DNA of 64,000 nt from Hypoxylon rubiginosum (GCA_902806565.1 CADCXA010000053.1:991688-1055687), one strand, 5' to 3'; numbered from the stretch's first letter, positions 25,318-38,649 are shown. Translations and numbers: made by a program. Notes: a model not told the origin generated them from the letters alone.

Positions 25318-27067
25318 TTATAACCAGCTCGCAGGTGCTCCACCAAATTTGAAGTATCCAGTACTTAGTCTTTGGAAAACACCATCGGGGTCATACCTCC
25401 TCGATACTTCGATGAGCCGGTCTATATTCTCTGCACCGTAGCTCGCCAGCGGGTCTTGGTATTGACTGGCGTAGTTTATGTATATGAACGGGTGGTCGAG
25501 CCCGCGCTCACGAGCCAATGCCTTGATCCGGGAAATGATGTTGGAAGTTCGCGTTAGCACTGCACTGTCGTCTGAACCTAGCGTCCATATCGGAGAGAGG
25601 CTGACGAGCAAGAGTGGTTCCTCGCCGCCACCGATGCCGAGCGCATTCCCTCCGTTACGCTTCATCGCTTTGAGCTGAGAAACAGGTATGATCTGGAAGA
25701 TTAAGGAGGGAAGAAAGCCAGCAAGGTCGAGGATGGGGTTGGTTTCCTCCTCGAAGATGTTTAATATGTCCAAAGCTAATTGTTTATCTGAACGCGTCGT
25801 CACAGTCCAGTAACTCTGACGTGAACCGGATGGACTTCCATTGGCGACTTTAACGGTGAGATTCGAATGAGATGCCGTCCTTGTACTGCCGAGGAACGCA
25901 TTCTTAACGTTGAAAATTTCATCGAAGACTTCGGGATGACTACCGTCTGGCTGGGGATCTGGATGATCTACGATCAATACCGAAATCCACATTTGGTACT
26001 GCTGGATGTGCGCGAAGGTGACGATTAAAGCGGCCTTCGGATCTTGCAGTGAGCCCTTCTCCGCGTAGTTGACCATGGCGTCGATCAGGGCAGTCTTGGA
26101 GTTGTGCATCTCCCAACCCAAGAAGCCTCCCCACATCGGACCCTGCTCGAAGGCGCTCGCGACGAATTGTGTAACGACGCCAAAATTTCCCCCGCCCCCT
26201 CCTCGGAGGGCCCAGAACAGAGCTGCATCCGTCTTCGAGTCGACCGTCAGGATTTCGCCTGATCCGAGAACAATCTCGTAGCTGATGATGTTATCACAGG
26301 TCCACCCGTGTTGCCCACTGAAGAACGAGATGCCGCCTGTAGGTAGGCTATCATTAAGCCGAGAGTCCACTATTAGATGATGTTGGGGACATACCACCCA
26401 GTGTTAATCCACTAACACCGACCGTCGCCGTGCGTCCGCCAGCCATGGTCAAATTAGAGCTCTCCAGAGTCGTATAAACGTCGAGCCAGGTGTGCCCGGG
26501 CCCGAGTGCTACAGATTTTCGATCAGTGTTTAGGACGACATGTTTCATTTGAATGAAGTCGATGGTAATGCCACCGTCGCTATTAGAAGCACCCTTGAAA
26601 GCGGTGTGTCCACCGCCTTTGATTGCGAAGGGGCACTTAGTAGCGCGGGATAGTAGTATTATGATAGATACTTCCTCTGGGTTGGCTGGGCGGGCAAAAC
26701 ATCTCGGTTTCGTCTCTTGCGACTGCTGCTGGGACTAAAACTCGGCGAGGGAAGACGCATAGGTGTCTTGCCCTGGAAGACTGACGCTGTCGGCGCCTAA
26801 GGTACTAGCAAGAGTTGTCGCACTGGCACGGTGAGACACGTCGGAGATAACGGTCTATGGAGAGCCTAGTGGTGAACTCACTGCAAACGAACAGAAACAT
26901 CCATTTCCGCCATCTGGGCCTAATGCAATCGTACTCAAGCGGTCAACCGAGATCCCCCTTTTCTTCAGCTCGATGATGGGATCTGATCTGAAGGTACTGG
27001 TGCTCGATGACTTCCCCAAAGCCGACGGTGCTAACACAGGAATGAGCCATAATAATGTTAACCGCAT
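25318..27067 (-). pseudogene. FAD-linked (BBE-type) oxidoreductase with in-frame stop
   Basis: The last exon is complement(25,318-26,336) and the middle one ends at 26,395 on a 58-bp intron. The first exon, 27,067-26,882, encodes an apparent signal peptide (MRLTLLWLIPVLAPSALG). The middle and last exons carry a PCMH-type FAD fold: KGGGHTAFKGASN with the His that usually binds FAD covalently, GPGHTWLDVY, TLGG-GGISFFSGQHGW, then ALRGGGGGNFGVVTQF. They end with the BBE-like region NYASQYQDPLASYG. Two faults are visible: a TAG at 26,735-26,737 (minus strand) where the family has Trp (EF-W-SQQQ), and no splice between exons 1 and 2 that keeps the frame with consensus sites. A secreted flavin oxidase next to the PKS would be a plausible tailoring enzyme, but this copy looks dead or mis-sequenced. 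Confidence 0.75.
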
Positions 27068-27885
27068 ATTCGTGGATAATCAGTTTAAAATAGTAGCGAA
27101 AAGAGCAGGATATCGATAGGAAGAGTTTCGTGAAGGGGGATCAGGCTGAGGAGAATTGCTTTATGGCTGAAGCTGATAAGCCCCTGGAACAAGTCGCCGG
27201 CCACTAAAGACAAGCCGTCCCGAAGTCCGAAGTACACCGGAGCTCCACATGCAACGATAAAAGCCGGGATTGCCTTTTTAGGAAATTACCAGACTAAGAT
27301 CAAACCCGACGATAGGAGAAGAGCACCATATCGATGGTAAGAGGTAGGGAACACCAAGCGACCCGTGATTTATATCTTGTGCAAGTGAAACAAGCCATCG
27401 CCTACCTACATGTAGGTACAACTTTAGGAAACACGTCGGTTACCAACATTGAAGGTAGCATTGAAAGAGGTACGATGTGAAAAGAAAGCCCTGGAGTATA
27501 CCTACCTGAGGTACTTACATGCACATATGCGAGAACCGAAGTGGAACGAACTTCAAGTTTCTATCTCTTAAATTCTAGAGAAGAGGTTAGAAAGAAGGCA
27601 AGAGCAAGAACTTCAAGAAGAGTGAGATGTGTCAAAGTGCCCCACACAAAATCTGCACCTTCTAAAACCTTTGCGGATAGTGGATATGCACCCCTCATAA
27701 CAGTGACGTTATGACTTCGTTTGCTGCAGGTACAAACGAAGCTGAAGCTCTACAAAGACAACCAGCTTGCCAAGTTTAAAATACAGAGTTTCTTCCCTTT
27801 TTCTTAATTCTTCATTGACCACAGCTCGTCGCCATCTGGAAACCAAAGAATTCCAAACTTGCTCGAGCAATCATTAGCAGTCATC
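27068..27885. promoter_or_regulatory. Divergent region, oxidoreductase / Bet v 1-like gene
   Basis: About 800 bp between two divergent genes. It holds palindromic CTACCTACATGTAGGTA at 27,401-27,420 and ACCTACCTGAGGTA at 27,499-27,515. No gene is seen. The 3' end should contain the promoter of the strongly fungal-looking Bet v 1-like gene. Confidence 0.45.
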
Positions 27886-28549
27886 ATGTCGATCCCGACG
27901 TCCACTTCTGTTGTTGAGTCCGCCGTCATCAAGGCACCCCTTAGCCATGTCTGGCACCACATCAAGCGTAAGTCGCATAACCGGTTCTTAGCTGCTAGGT
28001 CACAGCAATCCGCCTAACATGGATATCCTTCTCTAGTTCAGAACTTCAGTAGCTTCTGGTCTGCTCTGAAGTCTAGCCAGTTCGTCAAGGGCACTAGTGA
28101 AGAGACTGATGTCGTCCAATGGGTCTTCAACGACGGCACCCAGCTCGAGGTCAAGCAGGAAGAGCACAGCGTATGTCAATTCTATTGATTCGCCTATTAA
28201 TTTATAGATCTATTTACTAATGATTCCTGCAGACCATCAATCATTACATCACCTACAGTATCATCACTGCCAAGCCTGAGCTCAGCTATTCTTCCGTCCT
28301 CTCCACCATCCGCTGCTATGCTATCACCTCGGGAGAGCTCGAGGGAAGTACATTCATTGAATGGACTGGCAACTTCTCTAGTGACGCAGATGCAGGTATG
28401 TTTCCTTGCCTCGTCCCGGCCAGATTGCCCCATGACTGTGCGGTATTGTAATCTAGCTAATACAATTGATCGCAGGTGTCATTCAAGATGCCAAGTTCAA
28501 GCGACGCGATGCTCTTGCGGATCTGGCCAAGATTGCCACCAAGAAATAA
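27886..28549 (+). CDS. Bet v 1 / SRPBCC-fold protein
   Basis: Four exons, 27,886-27,967; 28,037-28,170; 28,233-28,395; 28,476-28,549, encode 150 aa with all splice sites in phase and canonical. The sequence opens STSVVESAVIKAPLSHVWHHIK and ends FKRRDALADLAKIATKK. An N-terminal strand, two short helices (VWHHIKLQNFSSFWSAL), a run of beta strands and a long C-terminal helix are the outline of the Bet v 1/START-like (SRPBCC) fold. Such proteins hold hydrophobic ligands in a cavity. Some relatives are polyketide cyclases, but closely similar proteins occur widely in fungi outside any cluster. It lies tail-to-tail with the PKS, ending 170 bp from the PKS stop codon. Involvement in the polyketide pathway is possible but not shown. 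It is cytosolic by sequence. Confidence 0.8.
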
Positions 28550-28719
28550 AGTGGAACTTTTCGGACTGTGGAATGCGTATCTGGAGAGTTCAAATGAGAG
28601 GTTTGAGACGCACACATTGCGCAGCGAATTGTGTATGGTTACATAGGTAATTAAAAGAATGAGACATTGAAATAATCGCAATTTTTATGCCGCTTATAAA
28701 CATCGTGATAGATTTTTTT

Positions 28720-31700
28720 TTAATTCGGGAGGGGCTCTGAGGGAGATCCAGGTCCTTTGACGAACATTGGTGGGCCCTTCAAATCAGGGGCATCCATCAT
28801 CTCGATCAAGACGACGACTGCGGGATGCATGCCAGCTGCAACTGCCTCCGTCGTCCACTTCTCTCTCGGCAGCTGTCGGAACTTGCGGCCGGAGCCCTTG
28901 CTAAAGTCTTCCAGCTTCGCGAGCGGTAGTAGCAGATCGGCCATGTGATGCACGTACGAGATCTTCTCTTGCCTGCCCACCGGTTCGCCCTGCAACACAT
29001 GTGATACGATGCCGGTGCAGACAGTTCGAGCGTGTACGAGATCCAGGAAGCCCGTGCCGTGGTTGAGTTTGGGCACTGCCGACAGCTTGTCCATGTACCA
29101 GATAAGCGCATTCATCCAGTCCAGCTGGGCAGCCTGGCCCTCGGCGTTTCTGCCGGTGCGAATAATTGTCGAGGGACGGTGAATCCATATTGGCAGACTG
29201 GTAGATTGCTGCACCTGCTCAAGCAGCGTCTCGGCAGCCCACTTGGTCGATCGATATCCCGATGATCCATCTGTTGGCGGCTTCGGCGCGCCAGGGGAGT
29301 AGATAGGAACCTCGCCGATCTGCTCTTTGTTGGAGTATCGGCCCACGGCGTTAGAGGATACGAAGTGCAGCGGGATCCTGCGCGGCAGACATAGTCGGAT
29401 GAGTTCGATCGTGGACTCGACATTCGACGGCTTCAAGTCCCAGTACGACTTGAGATGAGACGTATCAGCGCCGTTGTGGACCACTGCGTCCACTTCCTCG
29501 AATATCGATGCTGCCTTTTCCTCGGAAAGTCCCAGTCGTGGCTGGTGCAGCTCGCCCGCGTGGTATACCACGCGTTCATCCTGTGGAAGCTCCCCCTTCT
29601 TCAGCCTTTCTTCAAGCCGTCGCACAGCCACGCAATGAATTTTCTTGATTGACGGCTGCTCCAGGAGAGTCTCGAGGATATGATATCCCAACAGCCCACT
29701 GGCTCCTGTCAGGACGACTGTACTCGGGACAGCAGCGGTCGGAGCTACGACTACAGACATGGCTGCCAGCTCGGCCAAGTCTGCAGGTGGAGCGACCTCC
29801 ATATCCCAGTCAATTTCGACCTTGCTGTCTCCATTGGTCGATTCCTCAGATATATCACGGTCCGCCACCATCGGCACTAGCTCCGCGGGGACATGTTCCA
29901 CAGCGAAGTGAACCAAGTCTCCTGTCGGGTCATTGCCCATGATCTTCAGGACAGGGACATTGACCTTCAAATTCTTGGTGAACCAAGACCGCAGGTCAAT
30001 GGCCACAAGTGAGTCAATGCCGAGGTCGATGCTTCGCATCTCCATGAGGTCATCATCCGGCGTGGTCGTGAGTAGAACCTTGCGTAGCTCGTTCGAGAAT
30101 GCCCCTGCAATAGTTAGTTTTGACTGAAGTTCGCTTGCTCGGATGAAAATACCTTTGATGATGCTCTGCAGCTCGGCCGTGGTCTCGCACGCCGCAAGCA
30201 ATTCTTTGGTGGAGTTGGCCTTTGATCCTTTGGTCTTTTGCTGATCTAATCCCACCAGCCGGAAATGCGACAGCATAGGGTTCGAAAAGAATGCGGGAGC
30301 ACCGGGCTCGTCAAATGGGATGGCACGAAGTGCTGTAGTAAGCTCTGGCCCGCACACAGCAGAGTCAGGACGACCAGCTTCGATAGCTTCTGCAAAGATC
30401 TGGTGAAAGTCCCCCTCCGACACGGGCATGAGGGAAAGTCTCTGCATGATGGACTCTAAGACCTTCTTGTCGCCTCTCTCCAGCATACCGACGCCGGCAA
30501 TAGCTCCCAGGTTAATGGCGGTTGCGGCAAGACCACGTTGCCTGCGCTGGGCAGCAAGACCGCACATGAAGGTATTCGCTGCAGCGTAATTGGCTTGCCC
30601 GGCACTTCCGAGGAGACCGGTGATGGAAGAAGTAAGAATGAAGAACTCGAGATCATCGTCGTGGAAGATGCGATCCAAGTACAGAGTTCCGAGTACTTTG
30701 GGCCGAAGACTATCATTGAGTTCAGCAAAGGACATGTTGACGATTGAATTATCCCGAAAGAGGGCAGCGCCATTCAGAACGCCAGCGATAGGTGGCAATT
30801 TGGCACATATTTCCGAGTGTGCTCTCCTCAGAGCAGTTTCGTCGGTCAAGTCGCTGGGTTTTCGTTAGCAATTTGCAGATGGAAATTGAGCTACTCACTT
30901 ACCATGCAACCACTTCGATCCTCACACCATTGTGCTTGTGGGAATCAATCCAGGTAGCGTCCAGCTGGGGCCGCCTGCTGGAAAAGACGAGATTCTTTGC
31001 CCCCTGCTGGATCATCCAGTCGAAAAGAGAAGCCCCGAGGGCCGCAGATAAGCCAATAATCCAATACGTCTTGTCGCTGTTAAACGTGCGTTGGTTATCT
31101 GCTCTGTCGACTGTAACGGGCAGGGCGGTAGACGCCGTCCAGTCCATGGTCTGCAATGGGCCATCTGCAAGAGCTCCTTCTAAAATACTGCCTACGTCGA
31201 CCGAGTTGGTGAGCGAGCGAGCTTGTTGCAAATCTGCTGGATCATAGTTGTCGACCTTATTGAGTGCATTTCGAAGAACGTTTGCAGTGCCAGCTGTGCT
31301 TGACAACCCCTCGCGACCGAAAAGAGTACTTGAGGATTCCCTACGGCAGTGACGAGGCAGATACGACATCATGGCTGTTTCGTTCATTTCTCTCTGGATG
31401 CCAGAGGTTGAGAGTCCAACGAAGAGTGCGACTCCGGTCGGCAACATCTTGTTGAGTTCGTACTGTGTCAAGTATGGCGTAAGCTTGCACCCGACGGCTG
31501 CGGCATTCGTAGAATCCGAAGTGAAGACTAGATTTATGCCTAGAAAAGAAGATTGAGCTTTGAGTGCAATCGCCATCTGTCCCACGGCATTGTGAACCAC
31601 CACTGTCGAGCCAGCAGAGACGGTATCCAAGAGGGCGGCAGACACCAGTTGGGCCGCGATCAGACTGAGGTAAGAAGCCTTGCCTGAATAGGGAACCACG

Positions 31701-34700
31701 GACGCCGCAGGAAGTCGATATTTCGATGCTAATGAGGGCACAAGAGCCATGTACGTCCTCTGAGAGGCTTCGTGTCGGCAAAAGACTAGGAATTGGTGAC
31801 CGACCGCAGTCTTGATGGCGGTCGAAGTTGAGTACATTGTACGCAGATCGAGGTGGTCCTCGGGCAGCTTCGAGAACCCGGCAGCTGACTCTCCAGCAAT
31901 CCAACCATTATCGGTCATTTTCAGATCAACATCAGACTCGTAGGTGCTAGTCAGCTGCTTGATCTTGCGCGCCGAAGAGTTGTGGCGGTTGTTGAACGTC
32001 GGAATTGGCTTCAGGCGCGGGATCAACTCGTCGCCTGTAGTAGTCACGACGATCTCTGACTCCACGTTCCACAAAGTTGTGTCTGGAATTGTTGACGCAA
32101 AGCGCAGAAGTGTCTGAGCTATGTCTTGAGCTTCCGTTGCTAGGGGGTCTGGAATATCCAGTTGCTGCAAGCGAAGATCTGGCGTCTCGACTACAGCTGT
32201 CCTCCCGAATCCTAGAGTGAGGTTGGAGTATGGCTGATGGTCCAGTCGGCCACTCGTGACCCATAGAAGGTTTTTCCCATGCTCAAACATCTGCTTGAAA
32301 GCCGCGAATCTTCTTTCCGTCATGTTGAGGAACACTGGCTCGTCCAGTTCTGTTAAACTGACCACGGTGGTTTGCGGGTTGATGATGGAATAATCGACTT
32401 CCTCAAGCGTTCCAAATTCATGAATCGTAGTGCCGACCCGTGAGAAGATTTCTCGAAGGCCGTCTACTAGATGAGAGCTACGTGGTGAACTTCCACCAAC
32501 GACAACTAGATTCTCGATAGGAGAGGAAGAATGAGGCAGCAGCGCGACAGGATCCCTTAGGAAGCTGACCTGTTCGTCGACAGCTTGGGAAAGAAAAACC
32601 GCTGTTCCAAAAGTGTCAGCAAGCTGCTTTGGGGGAGTTACGTCGACTCCAGAAAATCCGGTCGATTTCAGGATTCGGTCCCATTCCTGAAGGGACAAGT
32701 ACGGAGTCAGTGTTCGTCCCTGATCAGCACCTGACCACCATCCTCCCAAAGTTCCGAAGATGCTGGTGAGACCGCCGTCAGAGCCGCTACTAGTATAGCT
32801 ACCCTCGGCGATTATCAAATAGCTACCAGGTTTCAAGAGCTTGCGAAGATTGAGTAGAGACAACTCTCTGTACAGAGTCAGTAAGCCAGGATTCCTCGCA
32901 ACGAGAGTCTTGAGAACGGCCGAACTTACAAGTCCTTCATAGCGTGCATGACCCAGAATGCAATGACCACATCGTAACTACCCTCGACGTAACCTTGGCT
33001 AGTGGGTTCCAGCTCTGCATCGATTGTTCGTACCGGCTTCGGATCGTTCGGTCGAGAGAAGAACGCCGTTCCATCTGGCTGAATCGAGCCAGACACGTTG
33101 GCGTAGGTGTAGCTTCGAAAGCTACTCTCGATAGCACGAGGAATCCTCGACGTCACACCCTCTCCTGAGCCAGCACCTTAGTTAAATGTTAAACTGAGAA
33201 ATCCATAAGCGCACGGGTGAGGATGTCCGGAACGTACCTATCTCTAATATGTTCAAGTGCGGGAAGCGATCCACAATTTGCTTCATCATTCCAATGATCC
33301 ACGAAGCTGACGCTTGAATCACAGCTGCGGTGGTATAATAGTCCCCTAAGATATCAGCCTTGCGAAGCTCTTCTATCATTGTAGTCTCTCCTCTAAGAAC
33401 CCGAGGCATATGCTCCCCGACGAGATGCAACAGACGTACATCTGGCACCTCAGAGAATTCACTGCTTGCTCTGATCACACCCTCGATGGTATCGTCTTTC
33501 CACTCCTCGTTGGCCATCTGGTGCTTGCCACTATCGACGAGGGATGTGACGTGTCGGGCATGACCCATGTAGAAGCTCAGTGGGCGCTCGGATCGGATCG
33601 GATGATCGATGGGGAGCTGACGGTCGATTTGACGGAGATAAAAGGCTGAAGCCCTCTCCATCACCTTCATGGCATCTCGCTGGTGTTGATCTGGGGCGGT
33701 ATAGCTGGAGCCATCCAGTTTGCTGCTGATCCACTGCGTTGTCGAGAACATGTTTCTGTCGTCCTTCTTGGCAGCGGCTCCGCCAAATGGTACAAGCTTG
33801 GCGCCCTGCAATTGGATCATAGCGTTTGGAGAAGAGGACGAGTAAAGATTGACATCTCCAACAATGCCAATGTCACCCTCGGCTCCAGGAACTATGGCCC
33901 CTTCGATCGGGAGGAGCTGAGACGATCTGTTATCCCGAGAACTGCAGACTGCAGGGTTAACCCGGATGAGATGGATCACGGTGGGAAGATGAAGAACGCG
34001 GAGCTGCTCATCGTGGGGATAGCTGCAAGCCAACAGAATGGCTTGGAACGCGGCGTCTAATTCTGCGGGGTGGATAAGAAGAGACTCGGAATCCAACGGC
34101 TCTGCTTGAACCAAACTCGAAGACTTTCGATGCTTTCTCGTGAGTTGCGACAACGAGCAGAAACGACCACTGAAGTTGTACCCGAGTTCTGCGAGAGCCG
34201 AATAGAAGCTATCCGTGTCGACATCGGTTGCATGTGTCAGCTTCAAGCCAGTAGAGCTTGGGGGGAGAAGTGAGGCCGAGGGTGTTCCGAGCTTGACTAT
34301 AACAGTTGCACTTGCTGCGAGCGTCAGGGTCTCGACGTCATGCCCAACAGCAGCCGAGTAGGTGAACTTGGTCTCGAGGCAATCTTCTCGGATAGTAGGA
34401 ACATCCACAAGCTCAATCAGCACCTCGACGCCGGCGTCGTCTTCCGAGAGAATGACGGCGTGATGGATGGTAAAGTCGGCAAGCTCAATCAATCGAATGT
34501 CTTTGCCGCTAGCAAGCAGACGTGAGGCCTCCAGTGCCGAGCACATGTACCCCGCGGCAGGGAAAACTGCTTGGCCTTGGATGGCGTGACCGGAAAGCCA
34601 TTCCATCTCCTTGATACGCAGCAGGTTGCGCCAACTGAGATGATGGAGAGTGCTGTCTGGAGTCACATCCCCCAGCAGCGAGTGAACCGGCTTCTGCCTC

Positions 34701-37682
34701 AAGCGCAGATGCCGAGAGGCTCGTGCTTCGTGCCAATAGCTGGTGCTGTGGTCCCACGGGTATGAAGGCAGGCCTTTCACAACGTGATGTTTTTTCATCC
34801 TGTCGCCAGACATGGCCTTCTCACAGGCGTCAAGCCTGATCTGTCCGGGGCCGAGAAGGGACCAGAGCTGACCCAGGGCTGCCGAGAAAGCATAAACTGC
34901 GGAAATGCCACGATTCAGCATTCCAAAGTATGGAACCGCCGTCTCAGACGAGAGCGCGTCTCCAATGGTTTGGCTGGCGGGTCCCTTCAGAGCCGGATGA
35001 GAACCTACCTCGACTGCGATGTCGAAGTCGATCTCGGTAGATGCCCTGGTAAGCGCTTGAGAAAAGAGGACCGGATTTGCCATGTTCTCAGCCCAATAGG
35101 AAGGAGAAATTCCAATGGCAGGATCGATCGCCGCGTCGTAGACACTTGAATACCACCGACAAGAATTCCCGGCCTCTTGGGTCTGTCGCTCGCGCACGCA
35201 AGTCCGGATCGAGTCGACGTAGGGACCACTACACGGTCTCATGTGCGCCGAATGGTACGCCTTGTCGACCTTCAGCCGCCGATTGAACATCTTTTCGGCG
35301 TCAAGCTCGGCCTGCAATTCGATAATCGCATCCTCGTCTCCACTGATGGTGACGCTGGAGGAGGAATTGCTCGCCGCAACTGAGATCCGACCAATGAAGC
35401 GCTCACGAGCGCATAGCTCGGTCATGTTCTCCATGGAGCTTCCCACCGCCAGCATTGCCCCGGGCAGCTCTTTACCGCGGGGACTCTCGGCTGCGCTCAG
35501 GTGGAAGCCTCGATAGTAAGCAATGTAGATAGCCTCCCGGGCTGTGAGGAACCCGGCAGCATAGGCCGCAGCGATCTCGCCGGACGAATGACCAACTACG
35601 GCGGAAAAGTCGACCTTGGCTGACCGGAGCAGGTCCACCATCATGACCTGCACCGCAGTGCACAGCGGCTGAGAAATTGTGGCTTCGTGAACTCGCGAAG
35701 CGTTGGTGTTCGCCAGGATCTCGGCCCGCAGGGACCACGACGGACGGTCGTTGACGGGGAGCTCGCTAAGCATCATCTCCAGGTGCTTGATAATGCGACG
35801 GGCCAGTGGAGATTGCTCTATCAGCTCGGCTCCCATTCGGGCATACTGCGCGCCTTGGCCGGTAAAGACCCCGAGGATTCGATGGCCTCCACCAGAGGAT
35901 GGTAGCGGCAATGCCTTGATTCCAATGCTCGCACCATCTTGCTGCAGCTGGGCGTTGATCTTGGCTGCGAGGTCATCGGGATCGCTTGCGCTAAAGGACG
36001 CGCGGAAGGGCAAGAGAGCCCGCCTCTCACGTAGCGTCCATGCCAGATCTCGGATGGCGATATCCGGCTCATTCGACAGGTAGGTTGCGTAGGATGTAAG
36101 ACTGGCCTTCAAGACCTTCTCGGACGGGGCTGAGAAGACGAGTGGTGTGAAGAGTGGAAGGACGATGTTTGTGACTCCATTTATCCTGGGCTCAGGGGGA
36201 GGACAATAACTCTCCAAGATAGCGTGCGCGTTGGCCCCACCGAAACCTATCAGAAATATTAGCTTAGTCATCATAAAGTATTAGTCATCGTAAAGTGTTG
36301 GTCATTGATCATAAAATGTAACGGTTTGGATGAATAAGCCGTACCAAAACTGTTAACACTAGCTCGTCGCACCTGTCCCGGAGCCAGCTCCGGCCACGGC
36401 TTGGCTTCTCGAGCAATCTCCAGATTGTCATAGAAAGGTGCTACGCGATCACTGAGCTTGTTGAAGAGGAGATTGGGCGGGATCGTGGAGTTCTGTAAAG
36501 CGAGGGATGCTTTCAGGATTGCCGCGATCCCTGCAGATCCTTCCGTGTGGCCAAGGACCGTCTTGATGGACCCGACATACAACGGAGGATCCTCCAACGT
36601 GTTACCATCGCGGGAAAAGGCTTTGCAGATGGCCTCAGCCTCTATCGGATCTCCAGCCGGAGTGCCTACATACACGAGGTCAGCCAATGTCTAAAAGTAT
36701 GCCTAGAGAGAGATAGGTTGTACGGACCAGTGCCGTGCGCTTCGAAATAGTGCGGGCGGTCATTCGGATTCCGCAAATCCAAGCCAGCCTTTGCGTATGT
36801 GCTTTTAATCAAGGCCTCCTGGGCAGCTGCACTGGGCATGGTGATACCAGGAGTCGATCCGTCCTGGTTCAGCCCGGTTTCCCGAATGATACATTCAATG
36901 TGATCACCGTCGGCGAGGGCTGCGCTCAAAGTCTTCAAGACGACAGCCGTCACGCCGTCTCCGCGTGCGTATCCGTTGGCTGCCTGGTCCCACATCTTAC
37001 TTTGGCCGTCCGGGGAGAGCATCTTTAGCTTGCTCTCGATCACGAAGTACTCAGGCCCGAGGATCAAGTTTGTGCCACAGGCCAAAGCCATCCTGCTTTC
37101 GCCGTTCCTGAGGGACTGGACTGCCAGATGAAGGGCAACGAGACTTGCGGAGCATCCCGTATCGACAGTCATGGAAGGCCCATGCCAGTCGAAGAAGTAC
37201 GAGATCCTGTTGGACACGATAGCTGTGGAGATACCAGTTGCGTGGTAGGTAGGAACATGTGCCAGGTCGCGAGTGAGCATCATTCCGTAGTCGTTGGTCA
37301 TGAGGCCGGCATAGACGGCAGTGTCACTGCCACCGAGTCCGGCAATAGACATGCCTGCTGCTTCAATCGATTCATACACGACCTCAAGGAGGAGACGCTG
37401 CTGCGGATCCATTGACTTTGCTTCGCTTGGCTTGATTCCGAAAAACCCCGTGTCAAACTGGCTTGGGTCCTTATCCATAAGGTAAGCGTGTCTAACATTG
37501 CTGTGGCCGTGGTAGGCTCCATTGGGGTGGTAAAAGCCTTCGACACTGAATCGACTCGCGGGGATCTCCTGGCGGACATCGTGAGGCTCGCGCAGAAGTT
37601 CCCACAGCTTGGAAGGGGAGTCAACGTCGCCAGCAAAGCGACACCCACTTCCAACAATAGCGATAGGCTCCCTGTTTTCCAT
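28720..37682 (-). CDS. Highly reducing polyketide synthase with terminal reductase (KS-AT-DH-cMT-KR-ACP-R)
   Basis: Six exons, complement(28,720-30,853; 30,903-32,867; 32,930-33,176; 33,239-or-38 boundary at 33,238-36,246; 36,345-36,665; 36,728-37,682), 2,876 aa, all in phase. The ATG at 37,682 is the first one, directly before [12 protein letters not shown]. Domains: KS with C177 in DTGCSAS, H316 in EAHGTG and H358 in GHTEGS; AT with GHSSG (S646); DH with H979 in [10 protein letters not shown] and D1156 in DAAFQ; C-methyltransferase with LEIGAGSGEG near 1,425-1,435; a degenerate enoyl-reductase-like stretch (about 1,780-2,000, [10 protein letters not shown]); KR with GLSAALG at 2,116 and Lys/Ser/Tyr near 2,218/2,242/2,255; ACP with S2447 in DLGIDSL; and a thioester reductase from 2,548 (TGASGLLG, then GYRSTK). 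The product should be a C-methylated, partly reduced chain released as aldehyde or alcohol. The same domain order is reported for the betaenone synthase Bet1. A partner enoyl reductase would be needed for full reduction and is not in the window. Confidence 0.93.
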
Positions 37683-38649
37683 GTCGAGAGCTAGGTCTAA
37701 GAGGTGTCTAAAGGGTATCAAATATTGGTCTCTTGAATTGACAATGAGTGGAATGCCGCTCAAACCACAACAATATTGGAGATTTTAATAGGGATATATA
37801 TACATATCTAGATTCACGGGAACGCGGCTAGGCTAACCACGGATTGGGTACGAAAAGACTACTTCACCACTAGCTCCTGTATCTAGGTGGTTCAATAACC
37901 CTACAGAGCCAAGCTAAGAATAGCTTCACTCGAACACCATCCATCCTTGAATCGACCAACCGGCGATTAGAACTATGGTAGCCTATTGGCGATTTTCGTT
38001 GGCGATAACGTTGGGTATGCTGGCGGTCTGGACTATTCGTCACCCACCTCTAGCGCCGGAGCTGTGGTACTCATTAGGTGATTGATGCCTCACTTGTGTG
38101 GTTATAACCACCCACCTTCAGTGAGCTGACCCAAGAAGACCAACGATTACCATACCAAGGAACCCGTGTCGTCGGCAGGCATAGATATGAGATGGGAAGG
38201 AATCTTGTGCCGTTGACAAGCATAGATACAGGACTGGGAATATTCCTAACTCCGGCTTATAGTAAGTGCTTGGCTGGCTTATGTGGCTGTATTCCATGGA
38301 AGAGTTTTCTTATCTCAGGGAAGTTGCTGCGAGGTAGTTCTCGAAATGCAGTCAGCTTATTGTGATGATGATAACGGTAGCGATTGTGATACCGCAATTG
38401 CTGCAGTTCAGCCGCTTTGAACAATACCTATTTACGCGGCCGAAAAGACTCCGAAAGGATCAACTTGGACGACACACTTTCCGTTGAGTAGGTAAATAGT
38501 GGCATGATTGATAGATGTGGCTTACAGCATTGTCTCGTCAGAGACCCGTCCTTCAGATAGCTCCTACTCATAACCTTCCTGTCACATTCCCACTTCATGT
38601 CGTTGTCCCCCTTTCGCTTTGACTCATAGCTTCAATCTTAACCGATACC
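37683..38649. promoter_or_regulatory. Bidirectional promoter between PKS and P450
   Basis: Nearly 1 kb separates the divergent start codons. Toward the PKS there is a TATATATA run at about 37,793-37,802. Two copies of CGAAAAGACT occur, at 37,851-37,860 and within CGGCCGAAAAGACT at 38,437-38,450; similar elements are found in the regulator/exporter promoter. A perfect 14-bp palindrome is at 38,098-38,111. Two imperfect tandem units of about 42 bp lie at about 38,166-38,250 (shared CATAGATA and GGGAA). Confidence 0.6.
38098..38111. promoter_or_regulatory. 14-bp perfect palindrome GTGGTTATAACCAC
   Basis: A perfect inverted repeat in the middle of the PKS/P450 divergent promoter, a possible dimer-binding operator. 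Only one copy was noticed in the window. Confidence 0.4.

Noticed and set aside
26720..26775. An intron that would remove the in-frame TAG of the oxidoreductase
   Set aside because: TTTTAG could be an acceptor and GTCAGT a donor, but splicing would delete the conserved LPGQDTYASSLAEF segment.
28757..36750. Many plus-strand and alternative-frame open frames of 60-190 codons across the PKS region
   Set aside because: They overlap the PKS exons, lack domains and are explained by the GC-rich codon use of the real minus-strand frame.
37683..37763. A longer N-terminus for the PKS
   Set aside because: The upstream part of the frame begins with TTG; the first ATG is at 37,682, directly before the conserved KS start.
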